Source: Crocinitomix catalasitica ATCC 23190 (GTDB lineage: Bacteria; Bacteroidota; Bacteroidia; Flavobacteriales_D; Crocinitomicaceae). Taken from it: a stretch of DNA of 64,000 nt. Location of the stretch: NCBI RefSeq assembly GCF_000621625.1, contig NZ_JHXV01000027.1, positions 1-64,000 of the forward strand, read 5' to 3'. Made by a program: the position numbers and the translations under genes. Within the stretch, counting starts at the first letter, position 1; each line of letters starts with the position of its first letter. Positions 1-8,471 of this stretch are shown here, one piece after another. The notes beneath the pieces are model-generated. The model was not told the DNA's origin, ran no database searches, and saw nothing but the letters and a program-made list of their open reading frames with translations.

Positions 1-206
1 AAATACCCCACCAAACACAACTTAAAAAATACAACGGGATCAATACTTTTTTGCCCACTTTCACCATAAAAAGGCTTGGTTAACTTATACAAGTAATTTA
101 AGTCTAAAACCGACTTCAATTGTCTATAAAAGTTATGTTCAGGTACACGTTCACTCAGCAAAAACTGAGTAAATAACTTCTCTTGATATGTTTTTTTACC
201 CTGCAT
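1..206 (-). CDS. IS1182-family transposase, N-terminal part (runs off left edge)
   Basis: The minus strand reads an open frame from an ATG at 206 to the window edge, 68 codons. It starts MQGKKTYQEKLFTQF and continues with FYRQLKSVLDL and GQKSIDPVVFFKLCLVGY. From memory of the family, this is the characteristic N-terminal region of Bacteroidota IS1182-type DDE transposases, which move the element by cut and paste. The catalytic region lies outside the window. The element's end should lie between 206 and about 300, where GTTGTGCAACAGGCAC (271-286) is a candidate part of the terminal repeat. Whether the full copy is intact cannot be seen. Confidence 0.8.
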   Translation of the reverse strand, partial: MQGKKTYQEKLFTQFLLSERVPEHNFYRQLKSVLDLNYLYKLTKPFYGESGQKSIDPVVFFKLCLVGY

Positions 207-447
207 ACCTAAAAATACGAAATTCAGGCTTTTACTTAAAATCTAATTAATTATATTTATCAACAGATTAGTTGTGCAACAGGCACAAAATCTAAATTTC
301 ATTCCTGTTTCGTACCTTACAGCAACGCAAATTTGCACAACCGTTGTTCTTCATTTCAAAAAGCTCAACACTAGATATATTTTAACTTCAAGAAGTTTCG
401 TTAGCATAAGGAAGCATGTATGTTATGGTAATATTCATTGAGTAATT

Positions 448-840
448 CTATGCTTGAGAGAAGAATTCATTTCTATGTCCTAATCCCCATTCAAGGATTT
501 TATCCAATACTCCATTTAAAGACATACCAGAGTCTGTTAATTGGTAGGTTATCGTAACTGGAGTAGTGTCATCCACAACTCTTTTGACAACTCCATTCAA
601 TTCAAGTTCCTTTAGCTCTTTTGATAACATTCTTGAAGTAATTTTCGGAATAGTCTTTTTCATTTCCGAGAATCTCATTGATTTAAATAAAAGAGCTCCA
701 ATAATGGGCAATTTCCATTTCCCCGTTAAGACATTTAAAGCATCATTTACAGCTAATACAAATTGAACAGGACAGGATTTTATATCCTTTAAATTAATTT
801 GTTCATCCTTAATCGCTTGCTCTATTGATATATCTTTCAT
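448..840 (-). CDS. HxlR-family transcriptional regulator
   Basis: A 130-aa winged-helix protein. The family signature is present: a Cys-Pro near residue 23 followed by a hydrophobic helix and GKWKLPIIGALLF, then the recognition region around ITSRMLSKELKELELNGVV and the wing VTITYQLTDSGMSL. HxlR proteins bind DNA as dimers, and many sense electrophiles or redox change through that cysteine. It is divergent from the NAD(P)-binding gene at 964, and the 123-bp space between them carries GTATAC repeats that are probably its operator. Control of itself and of the neighbour is inferred from this arrangement. Confidence 0.9.
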   Translation of the reverse strand: MKDISIEQAIKDEQINLKDIKSCPVQFVLAVNDALNVLTGKWKLPIIGALLFKSMRFSEMKKTIPKITSRMLSKELKELELNGVVKRVVDDTTPVTITYQLTDSGMSLNGVLDKILEWGLGHRNEFFSQA

Positions 841-856
841 AAGCCTTTATTTTCTG

Positions 857-893
857 CAAGTATACAAAAGTATACTGATATATTTTGTATACT
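857..893. promoter_or_regulatory. Candidate HxlR operator between divergent genes
   Basis: GTATAC occurs at 860-865, 870-875 and 887-892, and the first two form the symmetric block AGTATACAAAAGTATACT (859-876). On the minus strand this block contains TACTTTTG (865-872), a match to the Bacteroidota -7 element TAnnTTTG, so binding here would block transcription of the HxlR gene. The role as operator is inferred from symmetry and position. Confidence 0.6.
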
Positions 894-963
894 TAGTATA
901 TTTATTCAACCTGATTTACGACCTTTGTGTTTCATACTCAATAAACCTACTTTAAAATACAAT

Positions 964-1782
964 ATGAAAACATTAATCATAGGAGCAACAGGAATGGTTG
1001 CACAAGAGACTATAATTGAGCTTGCCAATGCAGGTCACCAACTTCGACTTTTTTCTAGATCGATAGAAGCTAGTAATTATCCTAATCATGAAGTGCTTAA
1101 AGGAGATGTTATGAATGATAAGGAGTTGAGCGCAGCAGTTAAAGATTGTGAAGCTATTCACATAACCATTACTGGAGTGGATGAAGCTGTTGTAGTTAAA
1201 AGAGTTATCGAATTTGCAAAGACAAATAATGTAAAATTAATCAGCTTTGTAAGTGGAGCATCAGTTTGCGAAAAGAACAGCTGGTTTAGTCCCATAAAGG
1301 GTAAGTATGATGCAGAACAAATTTTAAAGAATAGCGGTATACCCTATATGATTTTTCGTCCAACCTGGTTTATGGAAACCTTGAGTATGTTTGTTAGAGA
1401 TGGAAGAGCCGATATAATGGGTAAACAACCTAATAACCTTCATTGGATTTCATCAAAAGATTTTGGAAAAATGTTAGCGACAGCATATAACATACCGGAA
1501 GCTCTTAATCAAGAATTTTATGCTTACGGACCAGAGGCGTTCCAAATGAGGCAAGCCTTAGAAAAATACATCAAAGTAAAGCATCCAAAGATAAAAAAGG
1601 TAAGTGCCGCTCCATTTGGAATTTTAAATGTGATAGCTTTCCTTACAAGAAACAAGGAATTAAAAGAGGTCATTCCAATGTTTCAATATTTTGAAAAAGC
1701 AGGGGAAGAAGGTGATTCGAAGTTTACAGATAAGCTTTTAGGTAAGCCTACTACAAAACTTAGTAATTGGATTATAAGTTAA
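964..1782 (+). CDS. NAD(P)H-binding protein (NmrA-like/atypical SDR)
   Basis: A 272-aa protein from the ATG at 964. An upstream in-frame start at 925 would add 13 residues with no family similarity, and the Rossmann motif GATGMVA belongs at the very N-terminus (MKTLIIGATGMVAQE). The shape fits atypical short-chain dehydrogenases of the NmrA/NAD(P)H-binding group: beta1 GxxGxxx, an acidic FSRS region after beta2, and a central FRPTWFMETL segment. The classical YxxxK motif is absent. Such proteins are cytosolic NAD(P)-dependent reductases or redox sensors; the substrate is unknown. Divergent from and probably controlled by the HxlR regulator at 448-840. Confidence 0.85.
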   Translation: MKTLIIGATGMVAQETIIELANAGHQLRLFSRSIEASNYPNHEVLKGDVMNDKELSAAVKDCEAIHITITGVDEAVVVKRVIEFAKTNNVKLISFVSGASVCEKNSWFSPIKGKYDAEQILKNSGIPYMIFRPTWFMETLSMFVRDGRADIMGKQPNNLHWISSKDFGKMLATAYNIPEALNQEFYAYGPEAFQMRQALEKYIKVKHPKIKKVSAAPFGILNVIAFLTRNKELKEVIPMFQYFEKAGEEGDSKFTDKLLGKPTTKLSNWIIS

Positions 1783-1862
1783 TTTTTTGGATTTTTATTT
1801 TCTAATGAAAAACAATTCCAACTTAAAAATGATTACTTTGAAGAGCTAACGAAAACACAACA

Positions 1863-2525
1863 ATGTTTATGATGCATAGCACCCTTCGGGATGCTACGAC
1901 AACAAACAAGCGAAGTTGTGGTACATTAAAAGAAACATTGAAAAATTACGAAAACATACTGAATAATATTAAGCGCTACGTCCCGTTAAATGAGGAAGAC
2001 GAACAACAATTTATTTCAATAGTAAGAACAACAAAAATCAAACGCAGACAATTTATTGTGCAACCGAATTTTACTTGTTCGCATCAAACTTATGTATTAA
2101 AAGGAGCTTTTAGGAGTTATTTTGTAAATGATGAAGGAATGGAATATACCATTCAGTTTGCCATAGAGGATTGGTTTATAAGCGATTTTAATAGTTATGT
2201 AAATCAAAGTCCTGCGTCTTTATTTGTTGAAGCATTGGAAGATTCAACTGTTCAGCAAATTGCTTACGAAGATGTTGAGAGTCTTTGTGATAAAAACCCA
2301 AAATTCGAACGTTTTTTTAGATTGGTTGCTCAAAAGTCATTTACCTTTTCTCAACGAAGAGTTCTATCTAATCTAGGTAAGTCAGCCGAAGAACGGTATT
2401 TGGAATTCTTTAATCTATATCCCTCAATCATACAAAGAGTACCTCAATATGCATTAGCTTCCTATCTTGGAATGTCACCAGAGTTTTTAAGTAAAGTAAG
2501 AAAACGTCTGACTACAAAATCTTGA
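1863..2525 (+). CDS. Crp/Fnr-family transcriptional regulator
   Basis: A 220-aa frame with an N-terminal cyclic-nucleotide-binding-like beta barrel (about residues 45-150) and a C-terminal helix-turn-helix (YALASYLGMSPEFLSKVRKRL). This is the short Bacteroidota Crp-like group, normally about 190 aa. The first ~28 residues have no family counterpart and are encoded by DNA that folds into two hairpins (TAGCACCC/GGATGCTA and ACAAC/GTTGT), so the true start may be the TTG at 1938, giving about 195 aa. It probably controls the cupredoxin-like and SDR genes that follow. The ligand is unknown. Confidence 0.85.
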   Translation: MFMMHSTLRDATTTNKRSCGTLKETLKNYENILNNIKRYVPLNEEDEQQFISIVRTTKIKRRQFIVQPNFTCSHQTYVLKGAFRSYFVNDEGMEYTIQFAIEDWFISDFNSYVNQSPASLFVEALEDSTVQQIAYEDVESLCDKNPKFERFFRLVAQKSFTFSQRRVLSNLGKSAEERYLEFFNLYPSIIQRVPQYALASYLGMSPEFLSKVRKRLTTKS

Positions 2526-2536
2526 ACTAGTTCAAG
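2521..2536. promoter_or_regulatory. Perfect 16-bp palindrome overlapping the Crp/Fnr stop codon
   Basis: CTTGAACTAGTTCAAG is its own reverse complement. It contains the TGA stop of the regulator (2523-2525) and lies 79 bp upstream of the next gene. The size and symmetry suit a dimeric regulator's operator, possibly for the Crp/Fnr protein just encoded. With no loop it is unlikely to be a terminator. Confidence 0.45.
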
Positions 2537-2614
2537 ATAATTTCCTAATCCAGTTCATTTTCATTTAAGAGCAACTGAAAGATCTTTGTAGAGTTAATTT
2601 AAAACTTTATAAAA

Positions 2615-3004
2615 ATGAAAAAAGTCGTTTCGGTGCTCACAATTATTTGTGCACTATTTATCAATCAAAATGTAAAAGCACAAACTATGGAAAAAGATGT
2701 AACAATTATCGAACTAATACAAACAGAGGGGAAATTTGAGACCCAAGAACTTAACTTGACCGCTGGAAAGTATCAATTTCGAGTAGTAAACAAAAATGTA
2801 GACAAAGATTTAGGTTTTGCAATTCAAAAAGAAGAGGATAAAGATGTTGATGTAATGAAAACGGCAATACCAAATTCGTTCACAACTGCCTATGTAAAAA
2901 AGGGAGAAGTCCAATATACTGGAGTTGTTGAACTTGAAGATGGTGAATACGTTTATTCTTGCCCTTTGAATCCAACACCGCATTATAAATTATTTGTAAA
3001 GTAA
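2615..3004 (+). CDS. Secreted cupredoxin-like protein
   Basis: A 129-aa protein with a signal peptide (MKKVVSVLTIICALF..NVKAQ). The mature part is a small all-beta domain with FRVVNKNVDKDLGFAI in the middle and YSCPLNPTPHYKLFVK at the end. The final Cys followed six residues later by His resembles the copper-ligand loop of cupredoxins, although a Met ligand is not obvious. Likely periplasmic electron transfer or metal binding; this is inference. It is separated by 4 bp from the SDR gene downstream, so the two are probably co-transcribed. Confidence 0.6.
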   Translation: MKKVVSVLTIICALFINQNVKAQTMEKDVTIIELIQTEGKFETQELNLTAGKYQFRVVNKNVDKDLGFAIQKEEDKDVDVMKTAIPNSFTTAYVKKGEVQYTGVVELEDGEYVYSCPLNPTPHYKLFVK

Positions 3005-3008
3005 GTAT

Positions 3009-3836
3009 ATGAAGAATTGGTTTATAACGGGAATTTCAAGCGGATTAGGCAAAGCACTTGCAGAGTCTGTGATTGAAAGTGGAGATTTTGTGATCGGAAC
3101 ATTTAGACATCAATCACAAGTAAATGAATTTAATACTAAATATACTGGTAAAGCACATTCTATACTTTTAGATATTACCAACGAACAAGACATCGAAAAA
3201 AGTGTTTCAAAAATCATTTCGGAATTCGGAAAAATTGATGTTTTAGTCAACAACGCAGGTATTGGTTTTGCAGGAGCAGTAGAGGAAACCTCTATGAAAG
3301 AAGTTAAAGACGTTTTTGAGGCTAATTTTTTTGGTACTTTAAAAATCACACAAACAGTTTTACCTTTTATGCGTAACACAAAAAGTGGAAATATTGTACA
3401 AATTTCATCACACGGAGGAATTAAAGCGTTTGCTGGATTTGGAATTTATAATGCGAGTAAGTTTGCCGTTGAGGGATTTAGTGAAGCATTGGCACAAGAA
3501 GTTGCACCACTCGGAATTATGGTTTCAATAGTTGAACCAGGACCATTCCGAACAAAATTCGCAGGAAATGGATTTGGACTTGCCAAAAACGAAATTGAAG
3601 ACTATTCTGAAACCGCGGGAGCTTTTAGAACCAAATTAAAAAGCGTGGACGGAAAACAAGAAGGCGACCCAATAAAAGCATCTAAAGCTATTATTGATTT
3701 GGTTAATTCAGAAAATCCTACACTTCGTTTACCACTTGGAAAAGTTGCACTTATGACAATCGGAATGAAATTGGAAAGTGTAAAATCGGACTTGGAAACC
3801 AACAGAAAAGTGGCCGAAAATGCTGTGTACGAATAG
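3009..3836 (+). CDS. Short-chain dehydrogenase/reductase
   Basis: A 275-aa classical SDR with every hallmark: the cofactor motif TGISSGLGK at residues 7-15, NNAG near 81, the catalytic Ser in QISSHGG and the YxxxK pair YNASK near 147. It then has VEPGPFRTKF, typical of the group annotated as oxidoreductases acting on small carbonyl substrates. Cytosolic and NAD(P)-dependent; substrate unknown. It follows the cupredoxin-like gene by 4 bp, and the pair sits behind a Crp/Fnr regulator. Confidence 0.92.
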   Translation: MKNWFITGISSGLGKALAESVIESGDFVIGTFRHQSQVNEFNTKYTGKAHSILLDITNEQDIEKSVSKIISEFGKIDVLVNNAGIGFAGAVEETSMKEVKDVFEANFFGTLKITQTVLPFMRNTKSGNIVQISSHGGIKAFAGFGIYNASKFAVEGFSEALAQEVAPLGIMVSIVEPGPFRTKFAGNGFGLAKNEIEDYSETAGAFRTKLKSVDGKQEGDPIKASKAIIDLVNSENPTLRLPLGKVALMTIGMKLESVKSDLETNRKVAENAVYE

Positions 3837-3848
3837 AAAACGTGCCAC

Positions 3849-3976
3849 TACAACATATATAAAAAAAATAGCGGTTCAGTTACAATCCTGAACCGCTTTT
3901 GCGTTTAATTAAGTATATTGCTTTCCGAAAGGTTAGTACTTATAAATCCGCTACGTTTCTTATACTAACGGTTGTA
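3849..3976. repeat. Fold-back cassette-boundary element, type A
   Basis: The ends are inverted copies: TACAAC at 3849-3854 runs into TATAAAAAAAATAGCGG, and the right end reads CCGCTACGTTTCTTATACTAACGGTTGTA backwards to match. About 25 of 30 positions can pair. Similar elements lie at 8472-8599 and 11369-11496 and, more diverged, at 45552-45742 and 46751-46938. The right end stops 24 bp before the next gene's start. The structure is reminiscent of integron attC sites, but the terminal GTTGTAA does not match GTTRRRY. Confidence 0.6.
3870..3897 (+). terminator. Hairpin terminator after the SDR gene
   Basis: AGCGGTTCAG (3870-3879) and CTGAACCGCT (3888-3897) form a perfect 10-bp stem with an 8-nt loop, followed by TTTTG. 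It lies inside the left part of the fold-back element and would end transcription from the genes at 2615-3836. Confidence 0.65.
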
Positions 3977-4000
3977 ATGTATTAAAAAAATCACTTTCCC

Positions 4001-4627
4001 TTGAAGGGTAAGGATAGAAATATAACTGGAATTTTACCGACAATAGGAATTTTAATGTTTGTCGGACTTTATGTTTATTCTGCAAATTTATATCCCGGTG
4101 GATCGCAAGCGAATCCAAACTCAGTAGGATTTGACTGGATTAATAACTACTGGTGTAATTTAATGAACGAAAATGGAATGAACGGACAAATAAATCCTGC
4201 AAGAACTTATGCAATTACTGCAATGGTTATTCTGTGTACTAGTTTGGCATTGTTTTTTGTTCAATTCGCTCAAAAATTCGCAAAAAACCGATTTTGGAAA
4301 CCTGCAATCAAAATATTCGGAATTTTGACTATGGCTTTTGCCATTTTAATCTTCACTAAATATCACGATTTAATGACAATAATTTCGAGCATATTTGGTG
4401 TTTTTGTGGGAATCGGAATCATCTGGGAAGTGTATACGAGCCACTTAAATGTCTTTAAAATTGGTGGAATAGTTTGCGTAATACTTTTAGGACTAAATAA
4501 CTATATCTATTACAGTGGAAATGGAATTGATTATTTGCCATTTATTCAAAAAATTACGTTCACTACTGTTCTGATTTGGATAAGCGGACTAAATTACACA
4601 CTGACCAAACAAGACGGGTTACAATAA
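4001..4627 (+). CDS. Six-helix membrane protein of unknown function
   Basis: A 208-aa protein with about six hydrophobic helices (near residues 9-30, 70-90, 103-122, 126-147, 152-172 and 182-200). Between helices 1 and 2 is a conserved-looking segment, YPGGSQANPNSVGFDW then NNYWCNLMNENG. The start is a TTG at 4001; no in-frame ATG precedes the hydrophobic segment. A DUF998-like membrane family is possible but not demonstrated. It lies alone directly after a fold-back element, with no co-transcribed partner. Confidence 0.7.
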   Translation: MKGKDRNITGILPTIGILMFVGLYVYSANLYPGGSQANPNSVGFDWINNYWCNLMNENGMNGQINPARTYAITAMVILCTSLALFFVQFAQKFAKNRFWKPAIKIFGILTMAFAILIFTKYHDLMTIISSIFGVFVGIGIIWEVYTSHLNVFKIGGIVCVILLGLNNYIYYSGNGIDYLPFIQKITFTTVLIWISGLNYTLTKQDGLQ

Positions 4628-5125
4628 CTAAGGAGTATTCGGCGAACCGATCTGCAAGGCCGCTGAAGATATAGGAGAGACGCTAGGTCAGTACCTCGAT
4701 AAACTTAGTGGTCCACTGAATATTGTGTTGGCGGATCCGTTTACTTCGACAAATGCTCAGCACAGGTGGGAGCCATTTTCAGTCACTATGGGTAAAACGA
4801 TATGTTTGTTGTTGATTTGGGATTGATTGAGGCTTTACCATTAATAGCAAAACTTTCCTTAAGTGCTTAACTAACAATGTCAAATCCTTACTCATCACTT
4901 ATGTCAACATCAAGAATGGTTTTAAACATAATCAAAATTTTTAGTTCTTTTAAAAGTAAGAATTGTATTATTTTAGCATCAAAAGCTTCCGACCGTAAGG
5001 GAGGATTCGTTCAAGATAAAATAAATATCACCTTGTCTCGACTTAGACTTCAGCCAAGTTTTCGGTTAACGAAAAAAAGACTAATTTTATTTTAACGGTA
5101 GTAGTAATCGGTTTCTAAATTAACA
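4628..5125. other. 498-bp interval without a supported gene
   Basis: The stretch has slightly less AT-rich composition at its left side (4640-4760) than its surroundings, and no frame in it resembles a known protein. A 72-codon frame at 4877-5095 overlaps the repeat at 5049-5077 and has no protein-like character, so it was not called. It may be decayed cassette DNA. Confidence 0.4.
5049..5077 (+). repeat. 29-bp degenerate repeat, copy 1
   Basis: It begins TTCAGCCAAGTTTTCGG and ends TTAACGAAAAAA. Aligned without gaps to 13602-13630, 15750-15778 and 51258-51286, it shares the pattern TTCWGYCAA, then TC at positions 14-15, TAA at 19-21 and GAARAAA at 23-29. It sits 48 bp upstream of the M28 peptidase start. 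Confidence 0.6.
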
Positions 5126-6043
5126 ATGAGAAAATATACTTTAATTCTTATCTTAATCACGCTGTTCACAAGTGGATTAAGGGCAAATAAAATAGATACG
5201 CTTAGTATCAGAAAGCATTTAAATAATATAGTTAATACAGAAAAACCGCGAAATCATAGAAATATCGAATCACTCAATTATGTTGCGGACTACATATTTA
5301 AAGATTTTACAAAATATGCTGATAGCGTATATTACCAATCTTATATAATAAACAATATAGAATATAAAAATGTAGTGTGTGTATTTGGAATTCAGAATAC
5401 TAAAACAATTGTGGTTGGTGCTCATTATGATGTTTGTGGTAATCAAGATGGAGCTGATGATAACGCTAGTGGAGTTGTTGGATTATTAGAATTAGCAAAA
5501 CTTCTAAAAGACAAACCTCTAAAACATAGAATAGAAATGGTTGCATACACCTTAGAGGAGCCTCCTTATTTTAGAACAAAAAGTATGGGGAGTTATATTC
5601 ACGCAAAATCACTATACGAAAATAAAACTGACGTTTACGGAATGTTCTGTTTAGAAATGATAGGCTATTTTGATGATACAAAAAAATCTCAAGATTACCC
5701 CATTGGTTTTCTATCGCTTATTTATGGTAATAAAGGCAACTACATTACCCTTGTTAATAAATTTTCAAAAGGGAAATTCTCAAGGAAATTCAGCAAAAAA
5801 TTTAAAAGAAATAAGTTAATAAAGACCAAAAAGTTTGTTGCCCCTGCTAAACTTCCAGGTATTGATTTTTCTGACCATTTAAATTATTGGAAGTTTGGAT
5901 TTAGTGGGCTAATGATTACTGATACCGCGTTTTACCGAAATAAAAACTATCACGAAGACACTGACACAATAGAGACATTAGACTTATTAAGAATGAGTAA
6001 AGTAATAGAATCAGTATATAACACATTAATTGTATTGAAATAA
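5126..6043 (+). CDS. M28-family zinc peptidase, exported
   Basis: A 305-aa protein with an N-terminal signal peptide (MRKYTLILILITLFTSGLRA). The M28 metal ligands and catalytic residues can be seen: His in GAHYD (about residue 100), Asp in GADDNASG (about 113), the Glu-Glu pair in TLEEPP (about 145), a later acidic position and His in SDHLNYW (about 250). M28 enzymes are di-zinc aminopeptidases or aminopeptidase-like cyclases; this one is probably periplasmic. It stands alone after the 29-bp repeat. Confidence 0.88.
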   Translation: MRKYTLILILITLFTSGLRANKIDTLSIRKHLNNIVNTEKPRNHRNIESLNYVADYIFKDFTKYADSVYYQSYIINNIEYKNVVCVFGIQNTKTIVVGAHYDVCGNQDGADDNASGVVGLLELAKLLKDKPLKHRIEMVAYTLEEPPYFRTKSMGSYIHAKSLYENKTDVYGMFCLEMIGYFDDTKKSQDYPIGFLSLIYGNKGNYITLVNKFSKGKFSRKFSKKFKRNKLIKTKKFVAPAKLPGIDFSDHLNYWKFGFSGLMITDTAFYRNKNYHEDTDTIETLDLLRMSKVIESVYNTLIVLK

Positions 6044-6258
6044 AACGGCCAACATCATTTATATTTTATAAGGCAGTTCGCATCAAACTGAAACAGAAAG
6101 GCATTTAATAAACTCCGCCAAAACTTTGTTTTGACGTTTATCAGCAGAAAAAGTTAAACCCCAAGCTTTGGCTAAATAGTTAAACGAAAATAAGTACTTT
6201 TAAATCGTCCTTAAAAACATACATAAAAGTTACTTGCAAGCACAACAAAACAAATATC

Positions 6259-6834
6259 GTGAAGAAGAAAGTAAAAAATATTATAAACGGAATTTTTCCA
6301 ATATCTGAAAAATCATTTCAGGAAATAGAGACTTTGCTGGAATTTGAAACTTTCGAAAACGGAGAAATATTTATACAAAGAAACAAACGAAATGAAAAGG
6401 AATATTTTATCCTAAGTGGGGTTTGTAAAAGCTATTTAGTAAATCCAGATGGAGATGATATTACTATATCGTTATTCACGGAGAACAGTATCTTATCACC
6501 TCATCAAACAAGAACCCCTAACAATATTTCAAATCTATATTTCAAGGCATTGACTAATTTAGAATTAGCTTGGATGAATGCCAAAGAATTTGAAAATTTA
6601 ATGATCGAGAATATCGAAATTAGAAATTTTGCAAATACTGTTCTACAAAATGAACTTATCTCAAAAGTTGATAAAGAAATAGGATTAGCATCTCTTACTG
6701 CCAAGGAAAGATTAATTGAATTTCGAAATAAATACCGCCTTTTAGAAAATCTTATTCCACACACCGATATTGCCTCATATTTAGGAATTACAAATATTTC
6801 ATTAAGTAGATTACGAAAAGATTTGATGAGCTAA
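6259..6834 (+). CDS. Crp/Fnr-family transcriptional regulator
   Basis: A 191-aa protein starting at GTG 6259. A cNMP-binding-like fold covers about residues 5-115 and a C-terminal helix-turn-helix follows (IPHTDIASYLGITNISLSRLR), the size and shape normal for Bacteroidota Crp-like regulators. The glycine and arginine pattern of true cAMP binders is not evident, so the ligand is unknown. It is followed 82 bp later by the Lnt-like gene in the same direction, a possible target. Confidence 0.9.
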   Translation: MKKKVKNIINGIFPISEKSFQEIETLLEFETFENGEIFIQRNKRNEKEYFILSGVCKSYLVNPDGDDITISLFTENSILSPHQTRTPNNISNLYFKALTNLELAWMNAKEFENLMIENIEIRNFANTVLQNELISKVDKEIGLASLTAKERLIEFRNKYRLLENLIPHTDIASYLGITNISLSRLRKDLMS

Positions 6835-6916
6835 TTGCTTTTTATCAAATGTTAATGGAGAACATTTTTAATCAATCTAATTTTGTTAAAAATTTAAACG
6901 ATTAAAAATAAAAGAA

Positions 6917-8361
6917 ATGAATTTATCTATTAAAAATTTGAAACCATTTTGGTTTTTACTCATTGGAATAGCAACTATTTCAATGACACATATGTCATTT
7001 GGTGTTGACTTTTTTGCGTGGTTTTCTGTGGTACCATTTATATTATATCTAAGTAATACAAAAGGTTGGAAATCAAGGTTACTTTTTGTTTTTGCTTTAA
7101 TTATTGGGTGGTCAGTTGTGATTCTGAAAATTATTACCCCTCCAATACCCTATTTAATGGTTTTCCTTTTTTCTATTCCAATAAGTCTGTTCCATTTACC
7201 TGCTTATTTGATTTGGGATAAATTTAAAAATCATAAATGGTCAATACTGCTATTTCCAACAACTCTGATAATAATGGAATGGGTACAATATACCTTTACA
7301 CCTTTTGCAAGTTGGGGTATTATGGCATATTCACAATCTAATAGTATAAATATTATGCAATTTGTTTCTGTGTTTGGAATGGCAGGATTAAGTTTCTTAA
7401 TCTATTGGGTAAATGTTTCAATTGCTCAATTAATTTCAAGTAAAAAAGCAAATTTGTTATCATTATATATGCCACTGTCAATTCTAATTATTGTAATTAT
7501 TTTTGGTGCACTTCGTATTAACATAGAAAAATCAAAAGGAGTTAAAACAATGACTGTTGCAACAGTAGGAACAAGTTCAACAGTTAGTGGTTTGCCTTTA
7601 CCAACCAAAGACAGCAACGATAAAGTAATATCTGAGTTATTCAAAAAAACGGAAAAAGCAGGTGATTTTGGTGCTAAAATAGTGGTTTGGAATGAAGCTT
7701 CATTTTTCACAAATACAAGTAATGAAAAAGATATACAAAACTCAATAAAAGCAATTGCAAAAAACAAAAATATTTCAATAGTTGCATCTTATGTATTACC
7801 TATCTCTAAAAAGCCTTTTAAATATGAAAATAAGTTTGTATTAATTAACGAAAAAGGAGAAATTGTATATTCGTATCTAAAACATCAACCTGTTCCTGGA
7901 GAACCTGCCATTCAAGGAACAAAGCCTTTTCAGACAGTTCAGGTATCTGAAAGTAAAATTGGCGGAGCAATTTGCTACGATTATGATTTTCCATATATCG
8001 CTCAAGAATTTGGAAAATTAAAAGCTGATATTGTTGCAGTACCATCATCGGATTGGCGTGGAATAGACCCATACATACAAGAATGTCAGCTTTTAGAGCA
8101 ATAGAGCAAGGGCACTCAATAATCCGCTCAACCAGATTTGGACTTTCTGCAATCATTTCACCATATGGAGAAATGATAAGTCAATCGAGCAGTTTTGACC
8201 ACAACAATAAAGTAATGATAGCCAATATACAAGCAAAAGGAATTAACACGTTATATTCAATAATTGGAGATTTATTTATTTATCTATGTTTTAGTTTTTT
8301 GATACTATTTATAATAGTAATCTTAGTGTGCCAAGAATCAACTAAGGCAATAAAAGGTTGA
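6917..8361 (+). pseudogene. Apolipoprotein N-acyltransferase-like protein, frameshifted
   Basis: The first frame (6917-8104, 395 codons) has several N-terminal membrane helices and then a nitrilase-fold domain with the triad visible: Glu in VVWNEASF (about 258), Lys in YLKHQPVPGEP (about 321) and Cys in GGAICYDYD (about 352). It ends abnormally in YIQECQLLEQ. The missing part (IHTRMSAFRAIEQGHSIIRS, then a last membrane helix) continues in another frame to 8361. The join is explained by loss of one C in the run at 8068-8070. Intact, it would be about 480 aa, near normal for Lnt, which adds the third acyl chain to lipoproteins. A sequencing error is also possible. Confidence 0.8.
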
Positions 8362-8374
8362 ATGCTGTAAATAA

Positions 8375-8464
8375 GATGATGGTAGGTACATCCATTTTGT
8401 CCAAAAAGAAAAAACAAAAGAGACAATTCAAGAAATTGAAATGTTTATGAAGAACAGTAATTAA
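8375..8464 (+). pseudogene. Possible 3' remnant of an alpha/beta hydrolase gene
   Basis: Between the Lnt-like gene and the fold-back element a short open segment reads GRYIHFVQKEKTKETIQEIEM then FMKNSN and stops at 8462-8464. This resembles the C-terminal end of alpha/beta hydrolases around the catalytic His (GHYIH..EKT..). There is no start or upstream domain, so it would be a leftover of an earlier insertion or deletion. The identification rests on a short match. Confidence 0.25.
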
Positions 8465-8471
8465 AACGTTC

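Noticed and set aside
271-286. Terminal inverted repeat of the IS1182 element
   Set aside because: GTTGTGCAACAGGCAC is a candidate, but the other end of the element is outside the window, so it cannot be confirmed.
4877-5095. Open frame of 72 codons on the + strand
   Set aside because: It has no protein-like features, low-complexity Ser/Lys content and ends in a shared 29-bp repeat; taken as non-coding.
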